Assembly: GCA_961205875.1 (NCBI GenBank) | Contig: OY540820.1 | Span: 10,850,001-10,914,000 of the forward strand | Length of the DNA: 64,000 nt | Source of the DNA: Sialis fuliginosa | Lineage: Eukaryota; Arthropoda; Insecta; Megaloptera; Sialidae | Reading direction: 5' to 3' | In this document: one piece after another, positions 33,401 through 44,514 of the stretch | Layout: each line of letters begins with the position of its first letter | Numbering within the stretch: position 1 is the first letter of the stretch | Position numbers and translations under genes: made by a program | The notes under the pieces: generated by a model | Seen by the model: the letters and a program-made list of their open reading frames with translations, nothing else | What the model was told of the DNA's origin: nothing | Databases searched by the model: none

Positions 33401-34778
33401 GCGCAGATTTTTGGCATTCTTTCAACAAGTTTTTGTAATTTTTGTGGTTGTATGTTGTCCCACGCGTCTGAACCAGCCCCAAACCATCACTGAGTCACCA
33501 CCACTTAAAATAATACTAAAAATTTGCGCCGAAATCATGAATGAAAAAAGTGAGTATTTTTAAGAAAATCGGTTAAAGTAACATTTGTATATCTTCGATG
33601 TTCAAAATTGATTTGATTTCTATAAAATACACTTATAATAATCAAAAAATGTCTAAACTACATATGTTAAACACAATAAAATTATGTGAATAAAGTAAGT
33701 TGATTTCGTGAAATAATCAAATAAACTCAAAAAATTGTTTTCTCTTTAGGTGTATTCAAACTTTTGGCCTATACTGTATATATATAAATATTTTTTAATT
33801 ACATCTAAGATACTGGCACCAGTCTTGAATCATACATCAGTGTTAGACAGTTGTTTAATTAAATGTACTAAATTATAAATATTTGTTGATATTTGATTAC
33901 TGTCATTACTGAATCATAATCTATAGACGCTTAACTCTAAAACAGCTTAATTTGATGACAATTGGTCAATGGGTGTCAAAATGGTGGATATTTAAACTTA
34001 TTATTAGTATAATTTATTTATTAATTATTATATTATCATAGCATCTACTTTACATTATTTCTAATTTCGTGATTCTTTATTTTATAGCTTTTGTGTCGTA
34101 GTATTTATCATTTTGTAATCATTAACATGTGTCCATCACTGGATGCCCATTACTTTATCTATTACTGTAGAAAAAAACATTAACAAAATAAAAGCTTATA
34201 ATTTAAAAAACAAACAATATTTGCAGACTTAGGTAAATAAATTGATTTAATAAAGAGATAGTTGTTTTATTAGTAACATGAGTTTATGAGAATTACAAAA
34301 AAGAAGCCCATCAATCCCAGAAACAGTATACATTGCTCATAAAGCGACCAAGACTGGTGCGAGTACCTTATAACGTTTATTTAAAAAATAGCTCAATTAG
34401 ATGTTTTAAATTATCGTTTATCTCAGGGGTCACCAAACTTTTAGAGAAACGGGTCGGATCGAATTTTTTTTAAACATGGGGGCCGGACGAAAATTATTCT
34501 TGTTGGAATCTCATTGTAGGGAATATATTACCCAAAATATTTTAGTTTGGAAAAACATATTATTAATTTTTTCTTTATATGTTATGTTTTAGGGTGATTC
34601 AGGTGGACCAGTACAAATCTATAATGCAGAATTTGAATGCATGTATAGAATAGTTGGTATAACATCGATGGGTAAGGCTTGCGGGGTTCCAAATGCTCCT
34701 ACTATATACACAAGAATATCTGGATATATTCCATGGATTGAAAGTATTGTATGGCCTATTACAGATAGACCAATATAG
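27447..34778 (+). CDS. SP7: double-clip serine protease homologous to snake, with Ser189
   Basis: Exons: 27447-27516, 27588-27854, 28921-29226, 29307-29461, 29615-29724, 30614-31043, 34593-34778; 507 aa. After a signal peptide (MFKNCFIFLLLICIF) come two complete six-Cys clip domains, each on its own exon: clip 1 from GDLC to PIICC, clip 2 from GDVC to PLVCC. Both exons are phase 1-1, so the duplication keeps frame. Exon 4 ends with LMPM|IVGG (Met at P1). The triad is present (TAGHC, YNDIALIKL, GDSGGP). The S1 pocket differs from the others: position 189 is Ser (KKSTCQ), and 226 is Thr (APTIYTRI) with Gly216 kept, so cleavage after Arg/Lys is unlikely and a chymotrypsin- or elastase-like preference is inferred. 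The C-terminus is four residues longer than in its neighbours (ITDRPI). Introns 5 and 6 are filled with transposons. Confidence 0.92.
28500..28760. repeat. Tandem ~130-bp repeat (RTE-like tail?), SP7 intron 2
   Basis: 'ggacccagtagatggcactg' and 'ggacccggtaggtggtactg' start two units, each reaching a TTTATGGTCYGATTT phrase. It resembles 3' regions of non-LTR elements; the identity is tentative. Confidence 0.5.
29760..30152. mobile_element. piggyBac-type MITE, TTAA-flanked, SP7 intron 5
   Basis: TTAA on both sides (29756-29759, 30153-30156), ends CCATTAACGC and GCGTTAATGG. It is the same family as 11791-12301, in opposite orientation. Confidence 0.8.
30232..30588. mobile_element. TA-flanked inverted-repeat element beside SP7 exon 6
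   Basis: CAGTCGCCTGCAGAACTCG and the complement-like CATTAATGCAGGTGACTG lie next to TA. A diverged reverse-oriented copy is at 60930-61345. The element ends only 25 bp before the exon 6 start at 30614, so it supplies or abuts the branch-point region. Confidence 0.8.
31337..33353. repeat. ~2-kb hairpin (arms ~650 bp) inside the Tc1-type element
   Basis: It starts AGAGTCATTCCATGTCAAAT and ends with ATTTGACATGGAATGACTCT. The arms (about 31337-31997 and 32686-33353) are nearly identical: ORFs at 31611 (+) and 32882 (-) encode the same 62 residues with two changes. A third, partial copy of one arm segment is at 32000-32145. The ORFs are not genes. Confidence 0.88.
33357..33520 (-). pseudogene. 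Tc1 transposase remnant (C-terminal end)
   Basis: The - strand reads GGDSVMVWGWF, then after a deletion LQKLVERMPKICAKIIKAKG, both hallmark Tc1 transposase segments. A second, + strand fragment of the same end (ICAEIMNEKSEYF) lies at about 33519-33560, so two ends were joined head to head. Confidence 0.8.
33808..34368. mobile_element. MITE family copy E (561 bp), SP7 intron 6
   Basis: Ends AGATACTGGCACCAGTCTTG and CAAGACTGGTGCGAGTACCT; interior blocks 'gggtgtcaaaatggtgg' and 'catgagtttatgagaatta' match the family. The right side is TA-flanked. Confidence 0.85.
34428..34500. repeat. hAT-type terminal fragment
   Basis: CAGGGGTCACCAAACTTTT followed by GGGGGCCGGACG resembles the ends of Charlie-like hAT elements. 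No other end was recognised. Confidence 0.4.
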
Positions 34779-35873
34779 TTTTATATAATTTTATATGTAT
34801 CCGATAGTGAATAATACATATACTTATGTATAGATATTTTTTATTATGAGTTTTAGTAAACCGCTATAGGTATATTTTTCATGGTGACGATAGTTTGAGA
34901 TACCATAGAGGCGTAATAAGGTTCAAACGTTTTAACTGATGTCTATTAAATATTTTAGCCATTTATTTACTATTGAATTTTTTTTTTGAGAAAATCCCTA
35001 CTTTGTAATTGATTTGATTTAATTTATTATTTTATTCAATTTTATAAAATATTAGTGCATTGGACCCCACAAAATCTAAATAGATCCAACTATGTTCTTT
35101 GACATTCATATTTGACTGAGAATAATGAAATTCATGTATTTTATTTAACTTATCCACCCAACATACCAATTCAACATGCTCACAACACACGGTTCACCGC
35201 GAATTGTTTTTTTCCGACTTAAAGAAATTTACACAAATTATAGACCTAAACCTAACCATATCCATTAGTGGAATAAAAACCGTTCAGTAGTTACTGAGAA
35301 AATCGTGTAAAATTATATTTTCAAACTCCTAGGAAACGCCAGGTCCCATCTTAGAATTTGTATGAAAATCAAAATATTTTCTTTTAAAATATTTAATTGT
35401 TAATTAACATGTGTTAAAAATCATCCAATTGTTCAACAAATATTTATAAATTATAGAATTCTGTATTTGAATTTTTTATATAAATGACAGTTGTATGCTA
35501 TGAAATCATGAAAACAAAACACAACTTGATAAAGATTTTTTTAGTTGTTTGATGTTAAATTTTAGGTTTTCATAAAATATTAATAGCCACGAACATGTAC
35601 AGAAAAAGTATCTACCTATTGGTGAAAACCGCATTGAAATCTGTTCAGTAATAAGAGATAGGTTTTATGAAAAAAAATCACGTATCAATATAAAATTTTT
35701 ATTATAAATTAAATTCACAACACATTACAGTTATAATTATTTCATTAAATAAATAATATAATTTAAAGCAGTTTTTTTAACAACGTTCAAATATGAATTT
35801 TTCAATTTTGTTGATGAAATTATTACAATTTTCTAAGTACGTATTCTAGTTTCTTGTAGTATTTTGGTGATGT
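34779..35873. other. Intergenic region between SP7 and CSP1
   Basis: AT-rich sequence between the two gene families, which converge here (SP7 +, CSP1 -). One repeat phrase ('ggtgaaaaccgcattgaaat' near 35620) is shared with the 1449-2022 hairpin. No gene seen. Confidence 0.6.
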
Positions 35874-38131
35874 CTAATTCTTGATTCCATAATCTTTAGC
35901 GACTGTCCTGTATCTTTCAGCGTATTTGTGGTCTGGGTCGTAGATGGCTTCAAGTTCTTTCCAGATTTCAGGTTTATCGTTAACAAGGAATGTGATGACT
36001 TCTTTAGTTCCGGTTTTTTGTTTTTCGCTGCATTTTGCGCATTCGGTTTCGAGAGCATCAGGAAGATGTTCTGTAAAATAATTACAATTAAAATATGTTC
36101 ATGTTAATTATCAGTAGGTACCTATAGAATAAATAAAATAATTTTAATAAATTTAATAATTCCTTTTTTTAAATAAGGTACTGGCACCAGTTACGGCCGT
36201 TATAAAAGTAAGGTTTACTATTTTTGTGATTGACGGGCTTCTTTTTTGTAATTCTCATGAACTCATGTTACTAATAAAACAAGTAACTCTTTATTTAATC
36301 AATTTAATAACCAAAGTCCGCAAATATAGTTTGTTTTTTTAAATTAAAACCTTTTATTTTGTTCATGTTTTTTCTCCAGTAATGGATAAAGTAAAACCAG
36401 TAATAAGCACACAGTGATCGACATTTGCTAATGATTACAAAATACTATGACACAAAAGATATAAAAGAAAGAATCGTCAAATTTGAAACAATGTAATAGT
36501 TTCTATGATAATATAATAATTAATAAATAAATAATACTAATAATTAGTGTAAATGTCCACCATTTTGACACCTATTAGCCGATTGTCATCAAATCACGCT
36601 GTAAGACAGTTAAGTGTATATAGATTAATATTCAGTAATGGTAGTAATCAAATATTAACAAATATTTCTAATTCAGTCGCCAGTATCTTATATGTAATTA
36701 TTTTTAACTAACAAATTCTAGCTAATCCAACAGATCTAACAGTTTTACTAAAATTTAATAACAGAACAAGAGAATCAATGAACTCTAATTAATTTTGCAG
36801 TAGTCATTGTTCTTTCTAAGAGTAAAGCAATGTAAGGTTCAAGAATGTTTTAATTTTCAGTTGTACAATAATTATAATTAAGTGCCTTGAACTTGTATTT
36901 TTTCGAACATGTACCTTGGCACATTATTAAATAATCATGGTAAGATATCTAGTAAGTAAATCTACATATGTTTATAAAGAAACAACTACATATATTTAAT
37001 TTTATAAAGGCATGCATGATGAATCACTGTTTTTCTTATGTTTTAGGTATGTATTTTCTGATTTTTATTGTTTTTTATTGATTTGTATGCAAATTAATGG
37101 TATGTGAAATCAAATAAATAGAAAATTGTTATTGTTAGGGTTAAATTGCATTTAATATGTATATTAGAAATATTTACTAACTATTAATAATAGGTACACT
37201 ATTTTTTATATTTAAATATGAAAAAAATAAGTCCAATGGAAAAAAATAAAATCCCTTTCAAAATAGCAAGAATTAATAATATATTTATTTGAAAAATTAA
37301 AAATTGTATTCTTAAGTACTAATTCCCAAAAATAATATGTCATGAATAGCAGGTAGTTAATATAAGGTAAAGGCATCAGTAATGACCGCTATAAGATCAA
37401 GTTTTCGTGTTTTTTTGGATTAATGGGCTTGTTTTTTTATAATTCTCATGAACTCATGTTACTAATAAAACAAGTAACTCTTGTAAGCCTTTTATTTTGT
37501 TTTTTCTCCAGTAATGGCAAAGGTAAAACCAGTAATAAGCACGCAGTGATGGACACTTGCTAATGATTACAAAATGATAAGTACTACGATACAAAAATAT
37601 AAAAGAAAGAATCGTCAAATTTGAAACAATGTAAAGCAGTTGCTATGATAATATAATAATAAATAAATAAATTATACTATACTATAGGCCGATTGTTATC
37701 AAATCACGCTGCAAAACAGATAAATATAGTAAATATCAACACATATTTCTAATTCAGTACATTTAATTAAAAATTTGCCATTACTGGGGTCCTTGCCAAG
37801 ACTGGTGCCACTACCTTATTTAGAAATTGTTGGTTCTTATATTTTTCAAAAGCAATGGTATGAAAATTATTAACTTAACATTTACATTGAAATCACTCAA
37901 GTCTATTTATTTTAAATAAATGTACTTACTTTTGAGTTCCTTTCCATCAGGACTGCATTTTCCAGTTCCCTTTAAACAGTTGACGTAGTTCTTCAGGAGT
38001 CTGTCGCTATGGAGGATGTCTTGGAGGTTGATGTTGTCGTACTTGGTTGTGTACTTTGTTTCAGCAGGTTTAGCATCTGCAGCTATGACCAGCATAGCTA
38101 CTGCCAAAAATACAAATCCGTACTTGTTCAT
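35874..38131 (-). CDS. CSP1: chemosensory protein (OS-D/CSP family)
   Basis: Exon 1 is 38131-37930 and exon 2 is 36070-35874 on the - strand; 132 aa. The signal peptide ([20 protein letters not shown]) is followed by [20 protein letters not shown], typical of the family. The four Cys have the diagnostic spacing C-x6-C-x18-C-x2-C (VNC..GKC..TEC AKC), and the C-terminal half has [12 protein letters not shown]. The single intron lies in phase 1 after GKELK, the position conserved in insect CSP genes. These small secreted helical proteins bind hydrophobic ligands and act in sensilla, moulting, immunity or saliva; tissue is not visible here. The first residues of exon 2 ([10 protein letters not shown]) join in frame across a clean TTTTACAG acceptor. 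Two MITE copies sit in the intron. Confidence 0.95.
36176..36688. mobile_element. MITE family copy F, CSP1 intron
   Basis: AGGTACTGGCACCAGTTACG at the left; at the right ATTCAGTCGCCAGTATCT, shortened compared with copy A by loss of the segment before the terminal repeat. TA on both sides. Confidence 0.85.
37365..37816. mobile_element. MITE family copy G, CSP1 intron
   Basis: AGGTAAAGGCATCAGTAATG and AAGACTGGTGCCACTACCT, flanked by TA. It lacks a segment near the 'accattttgacacc' block, so it is shorter than the other copies. Same orientation as copy F, 0.7 kb away. Confidence 0.85.
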
Positions 38132-38203
38132 TGTTGAAAGACACTGTTATTGTTAAATCTTCAAGTTCTTCAGATAGTTTGATGTCTGCATGAACTGCCT
38201 CTC

Positions 38204-38213
38204 ATTATATATT
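38204..38213 (-). promoter_or_regulatory. Possible TATA box of CSP1
   Basis: AATATATAAT on the - strand, about 75 bp upstream of the CSP1 ATG (38131). In AT-rich DNA such a match is weak evidence alone; position makes it plausible. Confidence 0.35.
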
Positions 38214-38829
38214 GAAAATCAGCACTGTAAGTGTGAAAGAGATAATTACACAGACAAGGAAAGATATATGTGTTTCTAGTGTAATCTTGTTTGACGACTA
38301 AGAACAGTGGTATTAAAAAATATATGACGAAACAAGCGTCATAATGGACGATTTTTTATCAAATTTTTTGTTGTTTTTCTTGATTTCTTCTATGAACTAA
38401 ATTATAGTTCATTTATTTTATGTGAGTACATACATTTTAAATATTTATTATCTATATAATTTTGCGTTTTAACTATGTGCCATTAATGAGATTTTAAATT
38501 TGATTTTATGATGTATAAAAACATGATTTAGTTTTTAATGGATATAATTTAAAATATTCAACAAGTAATTAAGATACCGTTTGTTATAGATTATTGGGGA
38601 AATTGTCAGTAGTATTAAAATTTATGATAGATATTAAACCCATCAATTACAAATATTGTAAAAATTTATCAATGCAAAAATGAATTTATTTGGATACATA
38701 TCTCACAAATATTGTTTTTTTATCTAAGTCTTCTTTATTATAATAGTAGAGGGAATAGAGACAAAAAAAGTGATGAATAGTGATACATTCGGGAAGTTGG
38801 ATTTTTTTGGATTTTCTCTTTATATGTAA

Positions 38830-38995
38830 CTTATTTAACAGATTTTGGCATATGTTCACAAGAAAGTACAAAAAAAGTCTACAATTAAAAAAAAATAAAA
38901 ATTACCTTTTCTCATTAAATGGCGAGCTATTCCATTTTTTTCAAAAATGGACGATTGTGGGTGTAAAAGTCAAATTTTATTTTTGAAAATTTTAT
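38830..38995. repeat. Repeat shared in reverse with SP5 intron 1
   Basis: 'tatgttcacaagaaagtaca', 'attaaatggcgagctattcc' and 'caaattttatttttgaaaat' are the reverse complement of segments at about 18290-18480. The region 38560-39130 is probably a decayed element. Confidence 0.6.
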
Positions 38996-39736
38996 CACGT
39001 ATTGGTAACATAAAAATACATATTTCCTTCTTTTTTTTCGTAAAAATCCTTTCTTTTTTACGTTAAATGGGATTTTTATTCTGATAAAAAATATAATTTG
39101 GTCCAAATCCAAACTATATTTTTAATTTTTAATGTTTGTTTCATCAGAATAAAAACCCCATTTGTACCAAATATTGTTCGTTTGAAAACTACGAGATAGA
39201 ATATTATTTTAATTAATAATCGATTTTTTCTACGGATTGTAAAAATGGTACTGCAAATTAATATTCATAACAAAAACTATCAGATTATCAATGTGAAGGT
39301 TGTCATACTCATTTCTCGCAACTATTATGACGTTTACATGTATTTAGCTGCGAGCTGTATCATATTTACGTATGTGTATGTAAACTTTTGAACTTAATTT
39401 TAGAAGTAATGTAAAAAAATATGTCACATCCAAGTTTGGTAATTTTTTTCGAAAATACGTTTATTTTATTTTAAAAATATATTTCGTAATTTAAAATAAT
39501 TTGGTTATAGGAAATACTTTTATTTTCCTAGCATGTGAAATAATTATAATAGGTAATGACATTCGATGTTTTAAATTATATAAGAACCAATAATTATAAT
39601 TATGACAAATATGTAAGTAACAAAATTATTAATAATTTGAAATTTCCGCGATGATCTATTTATTTATTTATGTTTTTAGGGTCGATCCAGACTATTGTGC
39701 CGGTCTCAGTCCGGTTCCGATCCAATCAAAAATTTC

Positions 39737-40049
39737 TGCCCGGTATTATAAGGAATTTGCATGAATGCAAATGCAAATTATCTTCCAGCGAACGCTATCT
39801 CTGTCAAATTAATATGAAATTGCTCGATATTTTAAAGCAGTGGTAATAAATGTATAGTAATATAAATGCTATGCACTTATTTTAAGTAATTGATTGTACT
39901 TACCGCACATGCGTCAAGGTTATTATATGTACGATTTCATTCACTAGATCTGTGAATGTGCTGTCATTTATATTTAATACCTAGCAGATACCGTTAGCTG
40001 GAAGCTAATTTGATTTTGCATTCAAGCAATTCTTTATAATACCGGGCAT
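39737..40049. repeat. Hairpin element with CCCGGTATTATAA ends
   Basis: TGCCCGGTATTATAAGGAATT pairs with AATTCTTTATAATACCGGGCA; an inner pair TCTTCCAGC / GCTGGAAGC is also present. A relative lies at 57857-58191. Confidence 0.75.
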
Positions 40050-43000
40050 AAATAAATTAAATTTCTGTATGTTTCAACAATGCATAGCTACTAAAATTTG
40101 TATAATCGACTGTTCTAAATTACAGTGAAAATCCATATATTAATACGTAAATATCGAAAATTGTTTTTATAAAAGGAGGTGAATGAAACTTATACCATTC
40201 GAAATAGATGTGAACAAAAAAAATCATGTTTGTATGTAGTCGTTAAGGCCGGTAAAATAAAGTTAACATATACACATGAATTCCCCTCGCTTCGTTCAAC
40301 AGCATAGCAATACTCCTAGTGCCACCAAACGGCAAAAATAAATAGTTTTGGGTTTCTGTCAAACGTAGAGAATTCGCGTTCAATTTTATTTGGAAATTTT
40401 TGTTGTTAAAGCAGGTTAGGTTAGGTACTGTACTATAGATGTGCACAAAAAAATCATGTGTGTATGTTGCCGTTAAGGCAGGTAAGATATTGGTCGAATT
40501 TCGACCATAGGCGATACTGGTTATACCTATTATTATTTGATATGCATATTTGTAAATTAACAAACAAAACGTTATGACTCAATGGAAAATTAAATTGATT
40601 ATAGTTTACCAATCTGTCACTTCGTATTTAAATGATTTCTAATAATTAAATGTCATTATATTAATGTACAAGACTTCCAGGTATTTCCTAAGGGTTAATG
40701 ATATATTTGCTTCATTGTTTATTCTAAACAAATCAATACAACTTATAGTTTATCAATTGAAAAACAATGTGCACATAAGTCATCTCACGTGTTTAATATC
40801 AACTTTTTTACTATTACTTTCATATGCAAAATAATATAATTAATCATATATTTATCATAGCTTACAATTAGACTTTCGTGATAATTAATAATAAAAAGGT
40901 AGTATTTCTGTCTCTTAATAAAACGTTTTTACTTTTATTTACAGTAGAGGAACTTACTAGTAAAAAATCCCATACTGTATAATTTATCAAATTTTTCGAT
41001 ATTTTATTTTGAATTTCACTTGTGAATTTTATAGTAATGATATGGCACTACAAATAACAGAAATTTTACAGATTTAAAACTTTTAAAGCAAGCAAAGTTA
41101 AAAACCTATTTAAAATTATACATATTCTCAGTTTTTCACATTCTTATTCGGGGAGGGGGTAAAATATGTTTACGATTTTCTTTAAAAATTGATTTTAATA
41201 ATAACAAAAACTTAGCATATTTAAATTTCATTTGATCCCTAAAAAAATTTGATAATCCCTTAAAAAGCACCAAAAACGTAAAATGTTATTTTTATAATTC
41301 AGACAGACATGGAATAAAAAGTGTTTGTCTCGACCTGAAACGGAAAGATCAAGTTAAAATTTTTCAAATCTGAGACCATTTTTTTTTTCATTTTAAGATG
41401 ATCACAAAACTTCTCGTATCTTCGATATGGCGAGGAAGCAATTCATGAAAAAAACATAAAATAATGCATAATATGCTATATTATTATGTACATAATCATG
41501 TGTATCGATTTCATTTCGCTGTTTAAAGAACTTTATATTACTATAGTATAAAATATGATCCATATCATGAGTATTGGTTTTATATTTACTTATTTAAATC
41601 AAGGTTAAGATTAATTACTATAAGAAAACTTATAACCTTTGTTTTCTATAAGAATACAAATAAATTTTTTTATGATAAATATAACACATCGTTATGTTTA
41701 TTTATTATCTGGGAAATAAAAAAAAAAAACTAGTAACTTTAAATAATATTTTGCTTATTGTGGTTTTTTTAATCTCTCTTATAGATTTCTGTCATACTTG
41801 GATGATTTTATATAAAACATTATAATCGTTTTTATAAAATTTTGTCGGTATATTTCTTGATTTATAAGATGTTTCATATCATTTATCAAACTGAATATTT
41901 TATAACTTAAAAGAATGTTATGTGTTAGTGGTAGTCAATTTGATGATCAGAGCAATTTTTTTTTAATAAGTAAATAAGGTAGTGGCACCAGTCTTGGATC
42001 ATACCTTAGTGTAAATGTACTAAATTAGAAATATTTGTTGTCGTTCTTGAGATATCTTGAAAAATTATTATTTTAGGATGTCACCCCTCCCCCTTACACA
42101 CGATTTTGATGATTTTGAAATGAGACCCAACCATCCGACCATGTTTCAACAATATCGGTTCAGTGGTCCATGAGTTATGCGTGTGACAAGGATTCAGGGA
42201 ACAGACGGACAGATATACAGACACTGAACGAAAAGTGTTTGTCTTGACGTGAAACGGAAAGATAAATTTAAAATTTTGAAATCGGAGAACATTTTTTTTG
42301 TCTCAATCTGAAATGATCACAAAGCTTCTCGTATCTTCGATATTGCGAGGAAGCAAAATATTTTTTAAACAAGCTAAAGTAGTTAAGTTTGAAATAGGTA
42401 TACATAACATATATATTTAATATTATAATATGTAATTAAAAATTATATTTTAAGTTTGTTATCATTTTAACAAGTTTGTTTAATTTATTAATTTAGATTT
42501 TTGATTATCTTGAACGAACAAATGAATTGCATTATTTTGTTTGCATCAAATTATAAATAATATAATAAAATTACTCTAATAAAAATGTCTCATTCATATT
42601 TGTATAGAATTATTGGCCTTGCATGTATTTAGAATATTATACGTTACACAACCATGCATTCAAATCACTGAATAAAAGTAATTTGAGGTGATTTAGGAGG
42701 CTATAAAGCAAACGCATTTCGATGCATTTCCAGTAAAAATTCCAATACTTTTTGCACAATTCCCATGTGAGGTTCTAGATAAATAATAAAATCAAGTGCT
42801 TTATTGCTATTTATTTCGTGATATTTAGGTAAGTACGTTTATATTTTATAATTTAATGTGAGCTAAAAAGATTTATCAAAATTATGGCAGTATTGTTTTA
42901 ATTGAATAAGTTACAAAATATATAATTTGGATTATTTATTTATTTAGAATATAATATAGTCCAGTACATTTAGACGAAAAATAGATGTGTCTGGGGAAAA

Positions 43001-43706
43001 ATTCGCAATGAGCTGAATTTTTGTATACACCTTCATTTTGTCTTTATAAATAAGGTACCAAAAGTCCCCAATAATCCCATGCGAGCATACTTTTTTATAG
43101 CCCACAAAAGGTGCTAACAATTAGTTTTAAGTAAATATCTCTGTATCTATTGGTTCTATGACTATAATAGTTCTTATCAAATATAAAGTTTAGAAAATTA
43201 TATTTTTTTCAACGAGATATTCACGCATAAGTAAAAAAGTAATTTTTTCCATGTTAATCAAATGGAAAAAATACTCGGTTTGCGCCGTCCACAGGTTTGA
43301 TCTATGAGTCTGAAATTTTGGGACAGTTAACTTTTGATCCAAAGCTAAAACATAGGCCTGCGGGACCGAAAAAATAAAAATAAAAAAAACACCACAATAT
43401 AAAGTAAACATATTACCAAAACTAATTGTATTATTCCATCACATCATTAATGTATTTATAAGAAACCCCAGTTGTAAAAAAATTGAGATTTTTTGTTATC
43501 AACATTTTAAAGTGATGTTTTTATAAAACGATTAATAATAATATTTCCACTTCAATAAAACAAATAACAATTCTTTGAAATGTCAATAAAAGACCCTATC
43601 TGTTAGACAGAAAATTTAAAAGAAAGATGAAGATATAAAAATTTTCGAAACTGATTCTTTAATTTTTTTCGCATATCCAATTATTACTAAATATGTATTT
43701 TACAGA
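40050..43706. other. Gene-poor stretch upstream of CSP2
   Basis: A ~50-bp direct repeat (ATAGATGTG.ACAAAAAAA and ..CGTTAAGGC.GGTAA) occurs at 40204 and 40436. Repeat fragments with GTTTGTCTYGACSTGAAACGG start near 41320 and 42236, and a MITE end (AGGTAGTGGCACCAGTCTTG) lies near 41977. The rest is AT-rich; no gene supported. The CSP2 promoter should lie near the 3' end but I recognise no definite element. Confidence 0.5.
41973..42360. repeat. MITE left end joined to an RTE-like tail repeat
   Basis: About 60 bp of the MITE family (AGGTAGTGGCACCAG..AGAAATATTTGTTG) run directly into 'tcgttcttgagatatcttga', which continues with CGGACAGATATACAGACAC, GTTTGTCTTGACGTGAAACG and CTCGTATCTTCGATATTGCG. 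The second part recurs at 57065-57400 and, reversed, at 63195-63410. Confidence 0.65.
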
Positions 43707-44514
43707 ATGTATTCCAAAATCATTGTTACTTTTTGCTTGCTCTTTGTCGTTGTTATTTCTTTCGCTGAGGTCGATCGCTACACAACTCGTTACGATGATG
43801 TAGACTTTGATGCCATTCTAAATAACGAGCGACTCTTGAAGAATTACATTCGGTGTCTATTGGACGAAGGACCTTGTACTGCTGATGGTGCAGAATTAAA
43901 ACGTAAGTACTATGCTATATACGCTCATGATCAAATACATAGGACCCGGATTTAGAAATTTGCCGCCCCTAGGCAGTTGCGAAAATTATTCACATAAACT
44001 ATAAATAATCAGTTTTCAAGTATTATACAATAGTTATACCATGTTGGGAAGTTGGTTGTATGGCCCTCAAGGGTCGAACCCACGACTTGTTTAAAATTAT
44101 TATTATTATTATTATCATATTAAAAATAATATTATCTATATTTTTTAATTCAATATTTTAATAATATTTATATAAAATATGCTTCTGATATTGAATTTTA
44201 CTATCTTAGTATATTAATAAGGATTTAAAAAACTCAAATATCAATGTATTATTTCAGGACTTCTTCCGGATGCATTACAAAGCGAATGTAAGAAATGCAG
44301 CGTTAAACAAAAAGAGGGAGCCGAACGTATGTGGAGGAAACTGATGGAAAGAGGACAGAATGGTTCAGGCGACGAATGGAAACAATTAGAAGCCCGCTAC
44401 GATCCCAATGGAGTGTATTTAACACGGTTTGAAGCCGAACAGAAAAAAATCAACGACGATTCAACAACTACAATGAAAAGTAATGATGGAGAAAATAAAG
44501 AAGAAAACGATTAG
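43707..44514 (+). CDS. CSP2: chemosensory protein with hydrophilic C-terminal tail
   Basis: Exons: 43707-43902 and 44258-44514; 150 aa. The signal peptide (MYSKIIVTFCLLFVVVISFA) precedes RYTTRYDDVDFDAILNNERL. Four Cys keep the family spacing (IRC..GPC..SEC KKC), and the phase-1 intron follows AELK, as in CSP1 and CSP3. Exon 2 opens RLLPDALQSEC and includes EWKQLEARYDPNGVY. Two differences from a standard CSP are visible: a short insertion (RGQNGSGDE) before the helix around EWKQLEARYDP, and a tail of about 25 residues rich in Asn, Asp, Glu, Lys and Thr (SNDGENKEEND at the end). A TTTTACAG acceptor one base before the ATG suggests a 5' UTR exon further upstream. A polyadenylation motif is at 44707. 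Secretion is predicted; ligand is unknown. Confidence 0.95.

Larger units (their letters stand above)
31161..33776. mobile_element. Tc1-type element, non-autonomous, SP7 intron 6
   Basis: The ends CAGTACAGGCCAAAAGTTTG and CAAACTTTTGGCCTATACTG are classic Tc1-type termini, flanked by TA. The inverted repeats extend about 175-200 bp (to about 31335 and from about 33570). Inside are transposase remnants and a long hairpin, so the element cannot encode its own transposase. Confidence 0.88.

Noticed and set aside
35846-36058. 70-codon minus-strand ORF at CSP1 exon 2
   Set aside because: It is in the wrong frame; the spliced frame from CSP1 exon 1 gives the conserved [12 protein letters not shown] sequence.
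40243-40563. 106-codon minus-strand ORF
   Set aside because: It spans a direct repeat (40204 and 40436) and has no recognisable domain, splice context or start context; probably repeat-derived.
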